Positions 25,941 through 31,667 of a stretch of DNA of 35,199 bases are shown here, one piece after another. This stretch comes from Thermoanaerobaculia bacterium. Lineage in GTDB: Bacteria; Acidobacteriota; Thermoanaerobaculia; Multivoradales; JAHZIX01. A model generated the notes under the pieces. That model was not told the origin of the DNA, made no database searches, and saw nothing but the letters and a program-made list of their open reading frames with translations. Every line of letters starts with the position of its first letter. The first letter of the stretch is position 1. The stretch spans positions 1 through 35,199 of the forward strand of contig JALXFE010000603.1 in assembly GCA_027069135.1 (NCBI GenBank), given 5' to 3'. Position numbers and translations under genes: made by a program.

Positions 25941-26219
25941 TCAGTGGTAGTCGACCAAGTTGACCTCAAAAGCCATTCGGTCCTCAAAACGGAAGATAAT
26001 GCGCCAATTGCCAGAAATCGTCACACTCCAGACGCCCTTCAGATCGCCTTTGAGTTGGTGGAGACGATATCCCGGCAAGTCAAGATCACCAGGAGCTTGG
26101 GCTCCGTCCAAATGGAACAACACATCACGGATCCGGTTTCGATGGTCAGCATGGACTTTGCTACCGTCACCTTGCTCGTAAAGCCGCTTCAGGCCCCGGT
26201 GTCGAAAGCTCCTAATCAT
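25941..26219 (-). CDS. higB: HigB-family toxin (RelE/ParE superfamily)
   Basis: A ribosome-dependent mRNA endonuclease toxin of 92 residues. MIRSFRHRGLKRLYEQGD, PGYRLHQLKGDLKGVWSVTISGNWRIIFRFE (read in two parts) and the C-terminal NLVDYH are hallmark HigB segments, including the Arg and terminal His that belong to the active site in this family. No defect is visible, so it should be active. A -10-like TACGAT lies only 5 bases before its ATG, so its mRNA may be nearly leaderless. It is the first gene of the pair and sits directly outside the left 27-bp repeat. Confidence 0.92.
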   Translation of the reverse strand: MIRSFRHRGLKRLYEQGDGSKVHADHRNRIRDVLFHLDGAQAPGDLDLPGYRLHQLKGDLKGVWSVTISGNWRIIFRFEDRMAFEVNLVDYH

Positions 26220-26224
26220 AGGCT

Positions 26225-26250
26225 ATCGTAACACGCAACGTTGCGCGTTG
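26225..26250 (-). promoter_or_regulatory. higBA promoter with palindromic operator
   Basis: On the minus strand TACGAT (26230-26225) sits 5 bases before the higB ATG. Immediately upstream is the perfect 12-base palindrome CGCAACGTTGCG (26234-26245) inside a wider GCAAC/GTTGC pattern reaching 26250. It falls where the -35/-10 spacer would be, a good place for autorepression by HigA. No clear -35 box is present. Confidence 0.5.
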
Positions 26251-26280
26251 CACTAAGGCCGTGATTCCGCCCCGGTTTGG

Positions 26281-26301
26281 CGGACACTCCAAGTGTGTCC
26301 G
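26281..26301. repeat. short inverted repeat beside the left 27-bp repeat
   Basis: CGGACAC (26281-26287) and GTGTCCG (26295-26301) are perfect inverted arms around a 7-base loop. The pair ends exactly where the left 27-bp direct repeat begins. Confidence 0.6.
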
Positions 26302-26328
26302 GGAAGGTTCTCAGGACACCGGTGCGGG
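26302..26328 (+). repeat. 27-bp direct repeat, left copy (possible attL)
   Basis: Identical over 27 bases to 28424-28450; begins GGAAGGTTCTCAGG and ends ACCGGTGCGGG. Similarity stops abruptly on both sides. This copy has no coding role that I can see. Confidence 0.95.
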
Positions 26329-26572
26329 TCATCGGACTCTCCCTGGAAATCATTTGATCGAGCAAGGCAAACGAGAACCATCGCTATCTGTGCTACGGGC
26401 ATTGGCCGATGCTCTGGGAGTTCCTTTTGATGCACTAGTCATTTTGGCGCAGGGCCCAAAGAGCCAGCTTCGGACCGAAAGCGAAGTTGCGCAACGGTTG
26501 GCTGATTCCGTGCAGCGGCTAGCAAGCTCGGAGGAGGCACTGACAGCGCTACTCGCGAAAGAGAGTCCATAG
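26329..26572 (+). pseudogene. remnant of an XRE-family helix-turn-helix gene
   Basis: Only the second half of an XRE DNA-binding domain survives. IEQGKREPSLSVLRALADALGVPFDALV is the usual turn from helix 3 to helix 5 (read in parts), followed by a charged helical tail ending LLAKESP. The first helices are missing: similarity begins immediately after the 27-bp repeat, and the start of the surviving part seems split between two frames (GLS in one, NHL-IEQGK in the other), implying small indels. The open frame reaches back to GTG 26261 only through unrelated sequence. The stop is 2 bases before the reverse transcriptase start, so the two were probably one operon. Some retron classes have XRE-type partner proteins. 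Confidence 0.65.
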
Positions 26573-26574
26573 AA

Positions 26575-27630
26575 ATGGACATTCGCGACGTGAGGCCTCA
26601 CCACATAGCTGATGCAATGGGACTACCGTTGAACGTGCTCTACAAGCAGGTTCGGCGGCCAGAGTCCAATTATCACCCTCCCAGGGAAGAGATTGACAAG
26701 AAAGGGCAGACCCGTATCCTCGACGTCCCCAGGTACCCGTTTAAACTTCGACTGAGAAAACTCCATCGCTTCTTTCAAAAGGAGCTGGACTTCCCAGGTG
26801 CCGCCCATGGAGGGGTTCGAGGGCGTTCTTCCCTCTCAAGTGCTCGAAAACACGTCGGGCGGGCGGTTGTCATAACTCGCGATGCTCAAGATTGCTTCCC
26901 ATCGATCAAGAGACGGCTTCTCGGCCGCGAGCTCAGGGCTCTGGGTTTCGTCCCTCAATGTGTCGACCTTCTTCTTCGCCTCATAACCGTACATGACCGG
27001 ATTCCTCAAGGCTCTCCCACCAGCAATGACGCCGTGAACCTCTTGTTCTGGCGCCAAGACCTCCGAATAACGCAGGAACTGTCACGCATTGGAGGTCGAT
27101 TCTCGCGAAATGCAGACGATCTTGTCGCCTCGACTAATGGACGACCTGGTTCGGAAGAAAAGGCGGGCAGTGCTCTGGAAGATGCCATGAAGTCTCTCGG
27201 GTTAAGAGTGAACCAGCGGAAGAAGGACGACCACGGTCGCCAGGGCGCGGATGCTTGCCAATATGTACATGGCCTCGTTGTAAACAGCGGATCTGGGATT
27301 AGACCATCCAGTGATCATCTACGCACTGCTCTTTCGGCCGGTAAAGGCTATGTAGCGTCCTCGCATTTGGCTTCTCCAACGACATTGGAATCTGTGGCGT
27401 GCAAACGAAAGGTCCTTCTGGGTTGGATGGCGTACTTTGGCGGGACCGAAAGAAGTAATGTTAAACATCTTGGCCACCTCCTTCGGGCCGGGGATCGGCA
27501 GGTAGAGCGCGGCCTCACAGAAGCAGGCCTGCAGGCACAGCGAACTAGCTGGTGGGTCGCTTCCCGGCGTGGTCCAGGACCCAAAGAGCTAGCTCGAATC
27601 TGGCGGACGAAAGCTGCTACCGCGCGATGA
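26575..27630 (+). CDS. retron-like reverse transcriptase
   Basis: A 351-residue RT of bacterial retron type. Motifs in order: DKKGQTRILDVP (41-52), HGGVRGRSS (78-86), SARKHVG (89-95, comparable to the retron NAxxH motif), motif A TRDAQDCFPSI with catalytic Asp103 (101-111), PQGSPTSNDAVNLL (144-157), NADD (179-182) with both catalytic aspartates, and VHGLVVN (231-237) at the place of the retron VTG motif. Two departures from consensus are YADD changed to NADD (codon AAT) and VTG changed to VHG. The frame is otherwise intact and full length. No msr-msd RNA can be recognised: the XRE remnant leaves no room before the RT. It may be an inactive or divergent retron RT; a stand-alone defence RT is an alternative. 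Confidence 0.8.
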   Translation: MDIRDVRPHHIADAMGLPLNVLYKQVRRPESNYHPPREEIDKKGQTRILDVPRYPFKLRLRKLHRFFQKELDFPGAAHGGVRGRSSLSSARKHVGRAVVITRDAQDCFPSIKRRLLGRELRALGFVPQCVDLLLRLITVHDRIPQGSPTSNDAVNLLFWRQDLRITQELSRIGGRFSRNADDLVASTNGRPGSEEKAGSALEDAMKSLGLRVNQRKKDDHGRQGADACQYVHGLVVNSGSGIRPSSDHLRTALSAGKGYVASSHLASPTTLESVACKRKVLLGWMAYFGGTERSNVKHLGHLLRAGDRQVERGLTEAGLQAQRTSWWVASRRGPGPKELARIWRTKAATAR

Positions 27631-27841
27631 TGATGAAACGCGTGTCGGTGCTCGGCTTTTAGCCTATCCGCTCTAAGGCCCCGCCCTCATTTGTGCAGTG
27701 AGCCTCAGGTTCGATAATCATCCTCTGATCGGACCTGAGATCGATCCTGGAATCCGCCAGCGCACCGAACCACCAGGCAAGCCACCGTGCCTGGTGGCTC
27801 TGAAACCGAAGGCCGTCGTCCAGGCTCCAGCGACTCCCTGC
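27631..27841. other. non-coding stretch between RT and toxin genes
   Basis: The 3' ends of the RT (plus) and the ParE-like toxin (minus) face each other over 211 bases. No gene is seen. The only clear structure is the hairpin at 27770-27797. Confidence 0.6.
27770..27797. terminator. strong hairpin, possible bidirectional terminator
   Basis: CCACCAGGCA (27770-27779) and TGCCTGGTGG (27788-27797) are perfect 10-base arms with an 8-base loop. An alternative stem GCCACC/GGTGGC (27781-27786 with 27793-27798) would compete with it. There is no T-run on either side, so termination is uncertain. Confidence 0.4.
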
Positions 27842-28141
27842 TCAGCGGGCCCTTCGGCGCCACTCCTCGGGATTTCGCGCATTGTGAAGAATCGCGAGAA
27901 CTTCGAGGAGACCCCCGTGTTTGCGAAAATAGATTCTGAAAGGGAAACGGCGGGTGACCACTGCGCCTCTTACGTCGTGGTGGATGCGGGGAAAATGCTC
28001 AGGATTGTCCTGGATGCGACGGAGAAGCTGCAGGATAACGTCCAAGAACTCGTCGCCGAGGCCGGACTGCCGGTCTTCATACCACTGCGCCGACTTCCGA
28101 AGCTCTGCTTCAACTAGCGGCGAGAGACCTGGCCAGAGCAT
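27842..28141 (-). CDS. ParE/RelE-family toxin
   Basis: A 99-residue toxin of the ParE/RelE superfamily. The N-terminus VEAELRKSAQWYEDRQSGLGDEFLDVI is the usual helix pair (read in parts), followed by NPEHFPRIHHDVRGAVVTRRFPFRIYF and the C-terminal LAILHNARNPEEW, common to the plasmid-stabilisation type. ATG directly follows the antitoxin stop (TAAATG), so translation is coupled. This toxin is usually paired with antitoxins of the kind found upstream. It may act on gyrase or on mRNA; the sequence does not decide. It is the last gene of its pair, convergent with the RT. Confidence 0.9.
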   Translation of the reverse strand: MLWPGLSPLVEAELRKSAQWYEDRQSGLGDEFLDVILQLLRRIQDNPEHFPRIHHDVRGAVVTRRFPFRIYFRKHGGLLEVLAILHNARNPEEWRRRAR

Positions 28142-28366
28142 TTAGCGGCGACGCAAACCAGCCCGGATTCGCTCCACGACTTCTGGAGCTGAAGTGAAGG
28201 TGTCCGGATTCGCATTGGCAAGAGCAATCCGCTCCTCAAGCACTTGGCGGTGCCAGTCGGGCATCGGGGCCAAATTCGCCTGAAGAGCTTCAAGGAGAGC
28301 TTCTTTCTTTTTCCGAGGCAACGCCAACACCTGCTCCTCTAGGGCTATGGATTCTTCACGGGCCAT
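28142..28366 (-). CDS. antitoxin, addiction-module component (TIGR02574-like)
   Basis: A 74-residue antitoxin. The pattern ALEEQVLALPRKKKEALLEALQ followed by WHRQVLEERIALANANPDTF (read in parts) matches the short 'putative addiction module component' family that accompanies ParE/RelE toxins. It is all helical and ends Arg-rich. The stop TAA is immediately followed by the ATG of the toxin. The likely transcription start coincides with its ATG, so no ribosome binding site is expected or seen. It lies 57 bases inside the right 27-bp repeat. Confidence 0.88.
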   Translation of the reverse strand: MAREESIALEEQVLALPRKKKEALLEALQANLAPMPDWHRQVLEERIALANANPDTFTSAPEVVERIRAGLRRR

Positions 28367-28372
28367 AAGACC

Positions 28373-28401
28373 AGTGTAGGCCAGGCGGCAAGCCTTAGCA
28401 A
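28373..28401 (-). promoter_or_regulatory. leaderless promoter of the second toxin-antitoxin pair
   Basis: On the minus strand TTGCTA (28401-28396) and TACACT (28378-28373) are 17 bases apart. The antitoxin ATG begins 6 bases after the -10 box, so transcription should start at or next to the A of the ATG. Confidence 0.55.
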
Positions 28402-28423
28402 CTAGCGGCGGCGTGCCCGTCTT

Positions 28424-28450
28424 GGAAGGTTCTCAGGACACCGGTGCGGG
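28424..28450 (+). repeat. 27-bp direct repeat, right copy (possible attR)
   Basis: Identical to 26302-26328. On the minus strand it encodes the last residues and stop of the DtxR/MntR-type gene (PAPVS and TGA at 28435-28433). Confidence 0.95.
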
Positions 28451-29110
28451 CAGGGGAGCGACCTGGATTTTGGCGGCGGCGCCGAAGCCTAGGCTGACGC
28501 TGTCGCCGGTGGGGAGGAGCCGGAGGCGTACGGTCTCGGCGGCGGTGTTGCGCTCCTTGACTTCGACTCGGCTCCCGGGAACCAGGCCCTGCTGCTCCAG
28601 GAGTTGGAGGAAGCCGCTGCTCTGATCCCGGACCCGGGAGACACGGAAGGGCAGGCTCAGGGCACAGCTTAGAAGATTCTCATGATCGCGCCGCTCCACA
28701 TGCCCTTGGGCATTGGGAATGGGATCACCGTGGGGATCCACCCGGGGGTATCCCAACATGCTGTCCATACGCTCGACGAAGCGATCGGAGACCACGTGCT
28801 CCAGCTGCTCGGCTTCCTCGTGGACTTCCCCCCAATCCATGCCGACCACCTCTACCAGAAACAGCTCGATGAGACGATGGCGGCGCAGCACGTGGAGCGC
28901 GAGCTTGCGGCCGGCCTCCGTCAGACTGACGCCGCTATAGGGTTCGTAGCCGATCAGACCGCTTTGGGAAAGAGTCTTGACCATGGCCGTGACGGTTCCT
29001 GAAGCGACCCCCAAAGCGCTGGCGATGCGCCCCATGGGGACCAGGTTTCCGGTCTCTTCCTGCTCCAGGAAGATGCACTTCAAATAGTCTTCGACGGTAC
29101 TCGTGGCCAT
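28433..29110 (-). CDS. DtxR/MntR-family metal-dependent regulator
   Basis: A 225-residue regulator with three parts: a winged helix (about 1-60: VEDYLKCIF, then IASALGVASGTVTAMVKTL), a metal-binding dimerisation domain (about 65-145) and a C-terminal FeoA/SH3-like domain (about 155-220). Asp8, the His of RRHRLIE, and the E-x-x-E-H set in AEQLEH correspond to MntR ligands rather than to the Cys-containing DtxR set, although position 11 is Lys instead of Glu. It would repress genes when Mn2+ or Fe2+ is abundant. It is 34 bases behind the PhnE-like gene on the same strand and probably belongs to that operon. Its last codons lie in the 27-bp repeat. Confidence 0.9.
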   Translation of the reverse strand: MATSTVEDYLKCIFLEQEETGNLVPMGRIASALGVASGTVTAMVKTLSQSGLIGYEPYSGVSLTEAGRKLALHVLRRHRLIELFLVEVVGMDWGEVHEEAEQLEHVVSDRFVERMDSMLGYPRVDPHGDPIPNAQGHVERRDHENLLSCALSLPFRVSRVRDQSSGFLQLLEQQGLVPGSRVEVKERNTAAETVRLRLLPTGDSVSLGFGAAAKIQVAPLPAPVS

Positions 29111-29144
29111 GAATGCGTATTGTTTTCCCGAGAAACCCTTAAAG

Positions 29145-29921
29145 TCAACGGACCCAACGCCGTGCCCAATACGTGAGCTGGTCGAGAATCGCCACGACGA
29201 CGATGATCACCAAGAGAAGAACGGCGACCTTCTCGTATTGGAATCCTCGGACGTAGAGCTGAATGTAATAACCGATACCTCCGGCGCCGACCAAGCCGAG
29301 AACTGCGGCATCCCGGAAGTTCATCTCCAGGCGATATACGGTAAAGGCCACGACCTGGGGAACGGATTGAGGGAAGAGGCCCCAGCGGACGGTTTGAAGC
29401 CACCCGGCTCCAGTCCCGGCGACGGCCTCGACGATGCCCTTGTCGGCGGTCTCGAATTCTTCCGCGTAGAACTTTCCCAACATGCCGATGGAGTGGAAAG
29501 CGATGGCCAGAGCCCCCGGGAACGGCCCCAACCCCACCGCCGTCACGAAAAGGATCGCCACGACGATCAGGGGGATCGAGCGTAGGAACCCGAGGAAAAA
29601 CTTCGTCGCATGGGCCAGCCCCGGGGGAACCACGTTCGAGGCCGCCAAGAAACCCATCGGCAAACCGATCAAGGTCGCCAACGCGGTACCGCCGACGGCG
29701 ATCATCAAGGTCTCCCAGGTAGATCGAAGAACCAGGGTCGTAACGGACCCATCCGGTGGCACCAGACGGGAAAAGAACTCGGCGAAACGAGGACCGGAGC
29801 GCACCAAGGCCCCGAGATCGAACTCTGCCCCTCTAAGGGCCAGAATGACCAGGAGACTCGCGACGAGCCAGCTACAGGCCTGAGCCAAAAGCCGGAGTGT
29901 CCAGCTTCGGCGCAAAGTCAT
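29145..29921 (-). CDS. phnE: PhnE-like ABC transporter permease
   Basis: Inner-membrane permease of 258 residues with about six transmembrane segments. The domain signature is typical of the phosphonate permease family: LVLRSTWETLMIAVGGTALATLIGLPMGFLAA (read in parts), FFLGFLRSIPLIVVAILFV, GKFYAEEFETADKGIVEA and NFRDAAVLGLVGAGGIGYYI. GGAGG and a longer G-run lie 9-14 bases before the ATG at 29921. An open frame extends further upstream but overlaps the ATPase gene. The start overlaps the end of the ATPase gene by 50 bases. The substrate could be phosphonate, phosphite or something else. Confidence 0.9.
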   Translation of the reverse strand: MTLRRSWTLRLLAQACSWLVASLLVILALRGAEFDLGALVRSGPRFAEFFSRLVPPDGSVTTLVLRSTWETLMIAVGGTALATLIGLPMGFLAASNVVPPGLAHATKFFLGFLRSIPLIVVAILFVTAVGLGPFPGALAIAFHSIGMLGKFYAEEFETADKGIVEAVAGTGAGWLQTVRWGLFPQSVPQVVAFTVYRLEMNFRDAAVLGLVGAGGIGYYIQLYVRGFQYEKVAVLLLVIIVVVAILDQLTYWARRWVR

Positions 29922-30717
29922 CTTCACGACCCCCTCCTCCCTCTCCGGGTGGCCCGGACGCACGGGTGCTGCGATACACCTTCGCACCGTGGGCCTCTGT
30001 AAATCCTCGAGGTGGTCCGTCGTAGACCACCCGCCCATCCGCTAACCCCAAGAACCGGCTGGCGTATCCACGGGCCAACTCCGGCTGGTGAAAATTCACC
30101 AATAGCGTCACTCCCCGCCGGGCGACGCACTCCACCAAGAGATCCAAGACGTCCTCCGCAAGCTCCGGGTCCAGGCTCGAGGTGGGTTCGTCCGCAACGA
30201 CGACTTTCGCCTCCTGCATCAGAGCCCGGGCGATGGCGGCCCGCTGACGTTGGCCTCCGGAGAGGGTTTCCACCCGCCGGTGTCCCAACCCCTTGAGCCC
30301 CACCTCCTCGAGAATCTCTTCCGCCTTGCGCCACTCCTCGGCCGGATACCAACCGAGGAGGCTGCTGAAAGTCCCGACCCTCGAGAGACTGCCCGTCAGG
30401 ACATTGCCCACGACGCTCATGCGCGGCACTAGCAGGAAGGCCTGGTCGATCATCGCTACCTGCCGCTGGACTCTCCGGCGCCGCCGCCGATTCCCGGCGG
30501 CGGGATCCTGCCCCAGAACGCGGACGAAACCGGTAGACGGTTTGAGACGCCCTTTGATGAGCTTCGAGAGAGTCGTTTTCCCGGAACCGCTATGGCCCAA
30601 GACGAAGACACGCTCCCCGGGAAAAATTTCGAGATCTTCGAGGTCCAGAGCCCGAGTCTTTCCGAAGAGCACCTGGACCTCAGAGAACCGGATCACCGGG
30701 GTGGCAGCGCTAGCCAT
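29872..30717 (-). CDS. phnC: PhnC-like ABC transporter ATP-binding protein
   Basis: Cytoplasmic ATPase, 281 residues. Walker A GHSGSGKT at 41-48, signature LSGGQRQR at 152-159, Walker B VVVADEP at 172-178 and the H-loop in NFHQPE. The family-specific insertion after Walker A (RRRRRRVQRQVAMI and the LTGSLSRV segment) matches PhnC. The C-terminal 40 residues are Gly-rich and extend into the permease start. ATG at 30717 overlaps the end of phnD by 8 bases; the frame is open further upstream without homology. Confidence 0.92.
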   Translation of the reverse strand: MASAATPVIRFSEVQVLFGKTRALDLEDLEIFPGERVFVLGHSGSGKTTLSKLIKGRLKPSTGFVRVLGQDPAAGNRRRRRRVQRQVAMIDQAFLLVPRMSVVGNVLTGSLSRVGTFSSLLGWYPAEEWRKAEEILEEVGLKGLGHRRVETLSGGQRQRAAIARALMQEAKVVVADEPTSSLDPELAEDVLDLLVECVARRGVTLLVNFHQPELARGYASRFLGLADGRVVYDGPPRGFTEAHGAKVYRSTRASGPPGEGGGGREDDFAPKLDTPAFGSGL

Positions 30718-31645
30718 CACCCTCGGAGACCTTCCCCAACGGAGGCAAGAATCCTTCCGCGGTGGCCAGGGCCTCCGTTTCTGCATAGGTTTGCGTACCG
30801 ACCTCGACGTACCCGTCGACCCCGTAAAGCTGCTGTAACAAGGGTCGGTCCGGGCCTTCGTTGAGAGCCAGAAGAGCTTTCTTGAAACCCTCCCGGGAGC
30901 TCGAATCCAACCCTTTTCGAACGACGACACAATGGGAAGGGATCGGTCGGGATTCGGCGATCCAGACGATCTGATCCCTCTCTTCGCCACGGAGCAGATC
31001 GAAGGCGAACTCGCCGATCCCGGCGGCGTCGACGAAGCCGTTGAGCACAGCGCGCAAAGCTTGTTCGTCGCCGCCGGCAAAATAGATCCGGCGGAAGTAA
31101 CGGTCCGCTGAATCCCTACCCCCGATGAGGCCGGCATCCTTGAAGATCACCAAGGGATAGAGATAGCCGGAAGAGGACACCGGATCGACGAAGGCGATGG
31201 TCTTCCCCTCGAGATCCGCCGGCTTGCCGAGCCCACTGTCCTTGCGCACGAAGATCCGTGACCGATAGGTCGTCGATCCGCCGTACACCTCCCCCAGGAT
31301 CGGCTCTGCCCCGCCGTGGCGATGGGCCAGCAGATATTGCAGAGCTCCCATGAAGGCAGCGTCCGCGGAGCCATTTCGCAGGGCCTCCACCACGCCGGCA
31401 TAGTCGGTAGCGACGAAGGGTTTCACCGGTCGCTTCAAAGCCTGTTCCAGGTACTCGACCACGGGATCGATATCTTCAAGGAGCTGGTTGGGATTCTCGT
31501 AGGCGATAAAAACGATCTTGAAAGGTTCTTGGGCCACCCCGGGGCAGGCCCATAGGACTCCCCACATCACGAGTACTACCACCGCCGACCACCAGGTGGC
31601 GGGTCTTGGACCTCGAGCTTCGAATCTTCTGTCGTCTTGCTGCAT
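30710..31645 (-). CDS. phnD: PhnD-like phosphate/phosphonate-type substrate-binding protein
   Basis: Periplasmic receptor of the importer, 311 residues. A hydrophobic signal peptide (about 20-38, ending GVAQ) precedes the domain PFKIVFIAYENPNQLL, then VVEYLEQALKRPVKPFVATDYAGVVEALRNGSADAAFMG (read in parts), all typical for PhnD and PtxB-like receptors. SSGYLYPLVIFKDAG is the usual ligand loop. ATG at 31645 has AGGA 5 bases before it; the open frame extends 42 codons upstream without homology. The gene is between the di-heme protein and PhnC. The ligand is not given by sequence: the metal-type regulator and cytochrome in the same operon argue that it may not be a simple phosphonate. Confidence 0.88.
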   Translation of the reverse strand: MQQDDRRFEARGPRPATWWSAVVVLVMWGVLWACPGVAQEPFKIVFIAYENPNQLLEDIDPVVEYLEQALKRPVKPFVATDYAGVVEALRNGSADAAFMGALQYLLAHRHGGAEPILGEVYGGSTTYRSRIFVRKDSGLGKPADLEGKTIAFVDPVSSSGYLYPLVIFKDAGLIGGRDSADRYFRRIYFAGGDEQALRAVLNGFVDAAGIGEFAFDLLRGEERDQIVWIAESRPIPSHCVVVRKGLDSSSREGFKKALLALNEGPDRPLLQQLYGVDGYVEVGTQTYAETEALATAEGFLPPLGKVSEGDG

Positions 31646-31667
31646 TTTGTCCTCACTCTTCCTGCCG

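Larger units (their letters stand above)
26302..28450. mobile_element. candidate integrated element or its remnant bracketed by 27-bp direct repeats
   Basis: A 2.1-kb segment lies between two perfect 27-bp direct repeats. It holds a broken XRE gene, a retron-like reverse transcriptase, a hairpin, and a toxin-antitoxin pair. The RT part is visibly less GC-rich than the flanks. The right repeat is the 3' end of a DtxR/MntR-family gene, the kind of site used by tyrosine-recombinase elements, but no integrase, transposase or terminal inverted repeat is present. It could be a non-autonomous or decayed element, a gene cassette moved in trans, or the product of an unequal recombination. Confidence 0.45.

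Noticed and set aside
26220-26330. msr-msd RNA for the retron-like RT
   Set aside because: The inverted repeats here are better explained as the higBA operator (26234-26245) and a short hairpin next to the repeat; no a1/a2 pair around a typical msr-msd was found.
28424-28450. tRNA-gene attachment site
   Set aside because: The repeat is the end of a protein gene; no tRNA fold is present.
30718-31137. N-terminal extension of the PhnC-like ATPase
   Set aside because: It overlaps the PhnD-like gene and has no similarity to ATPases.
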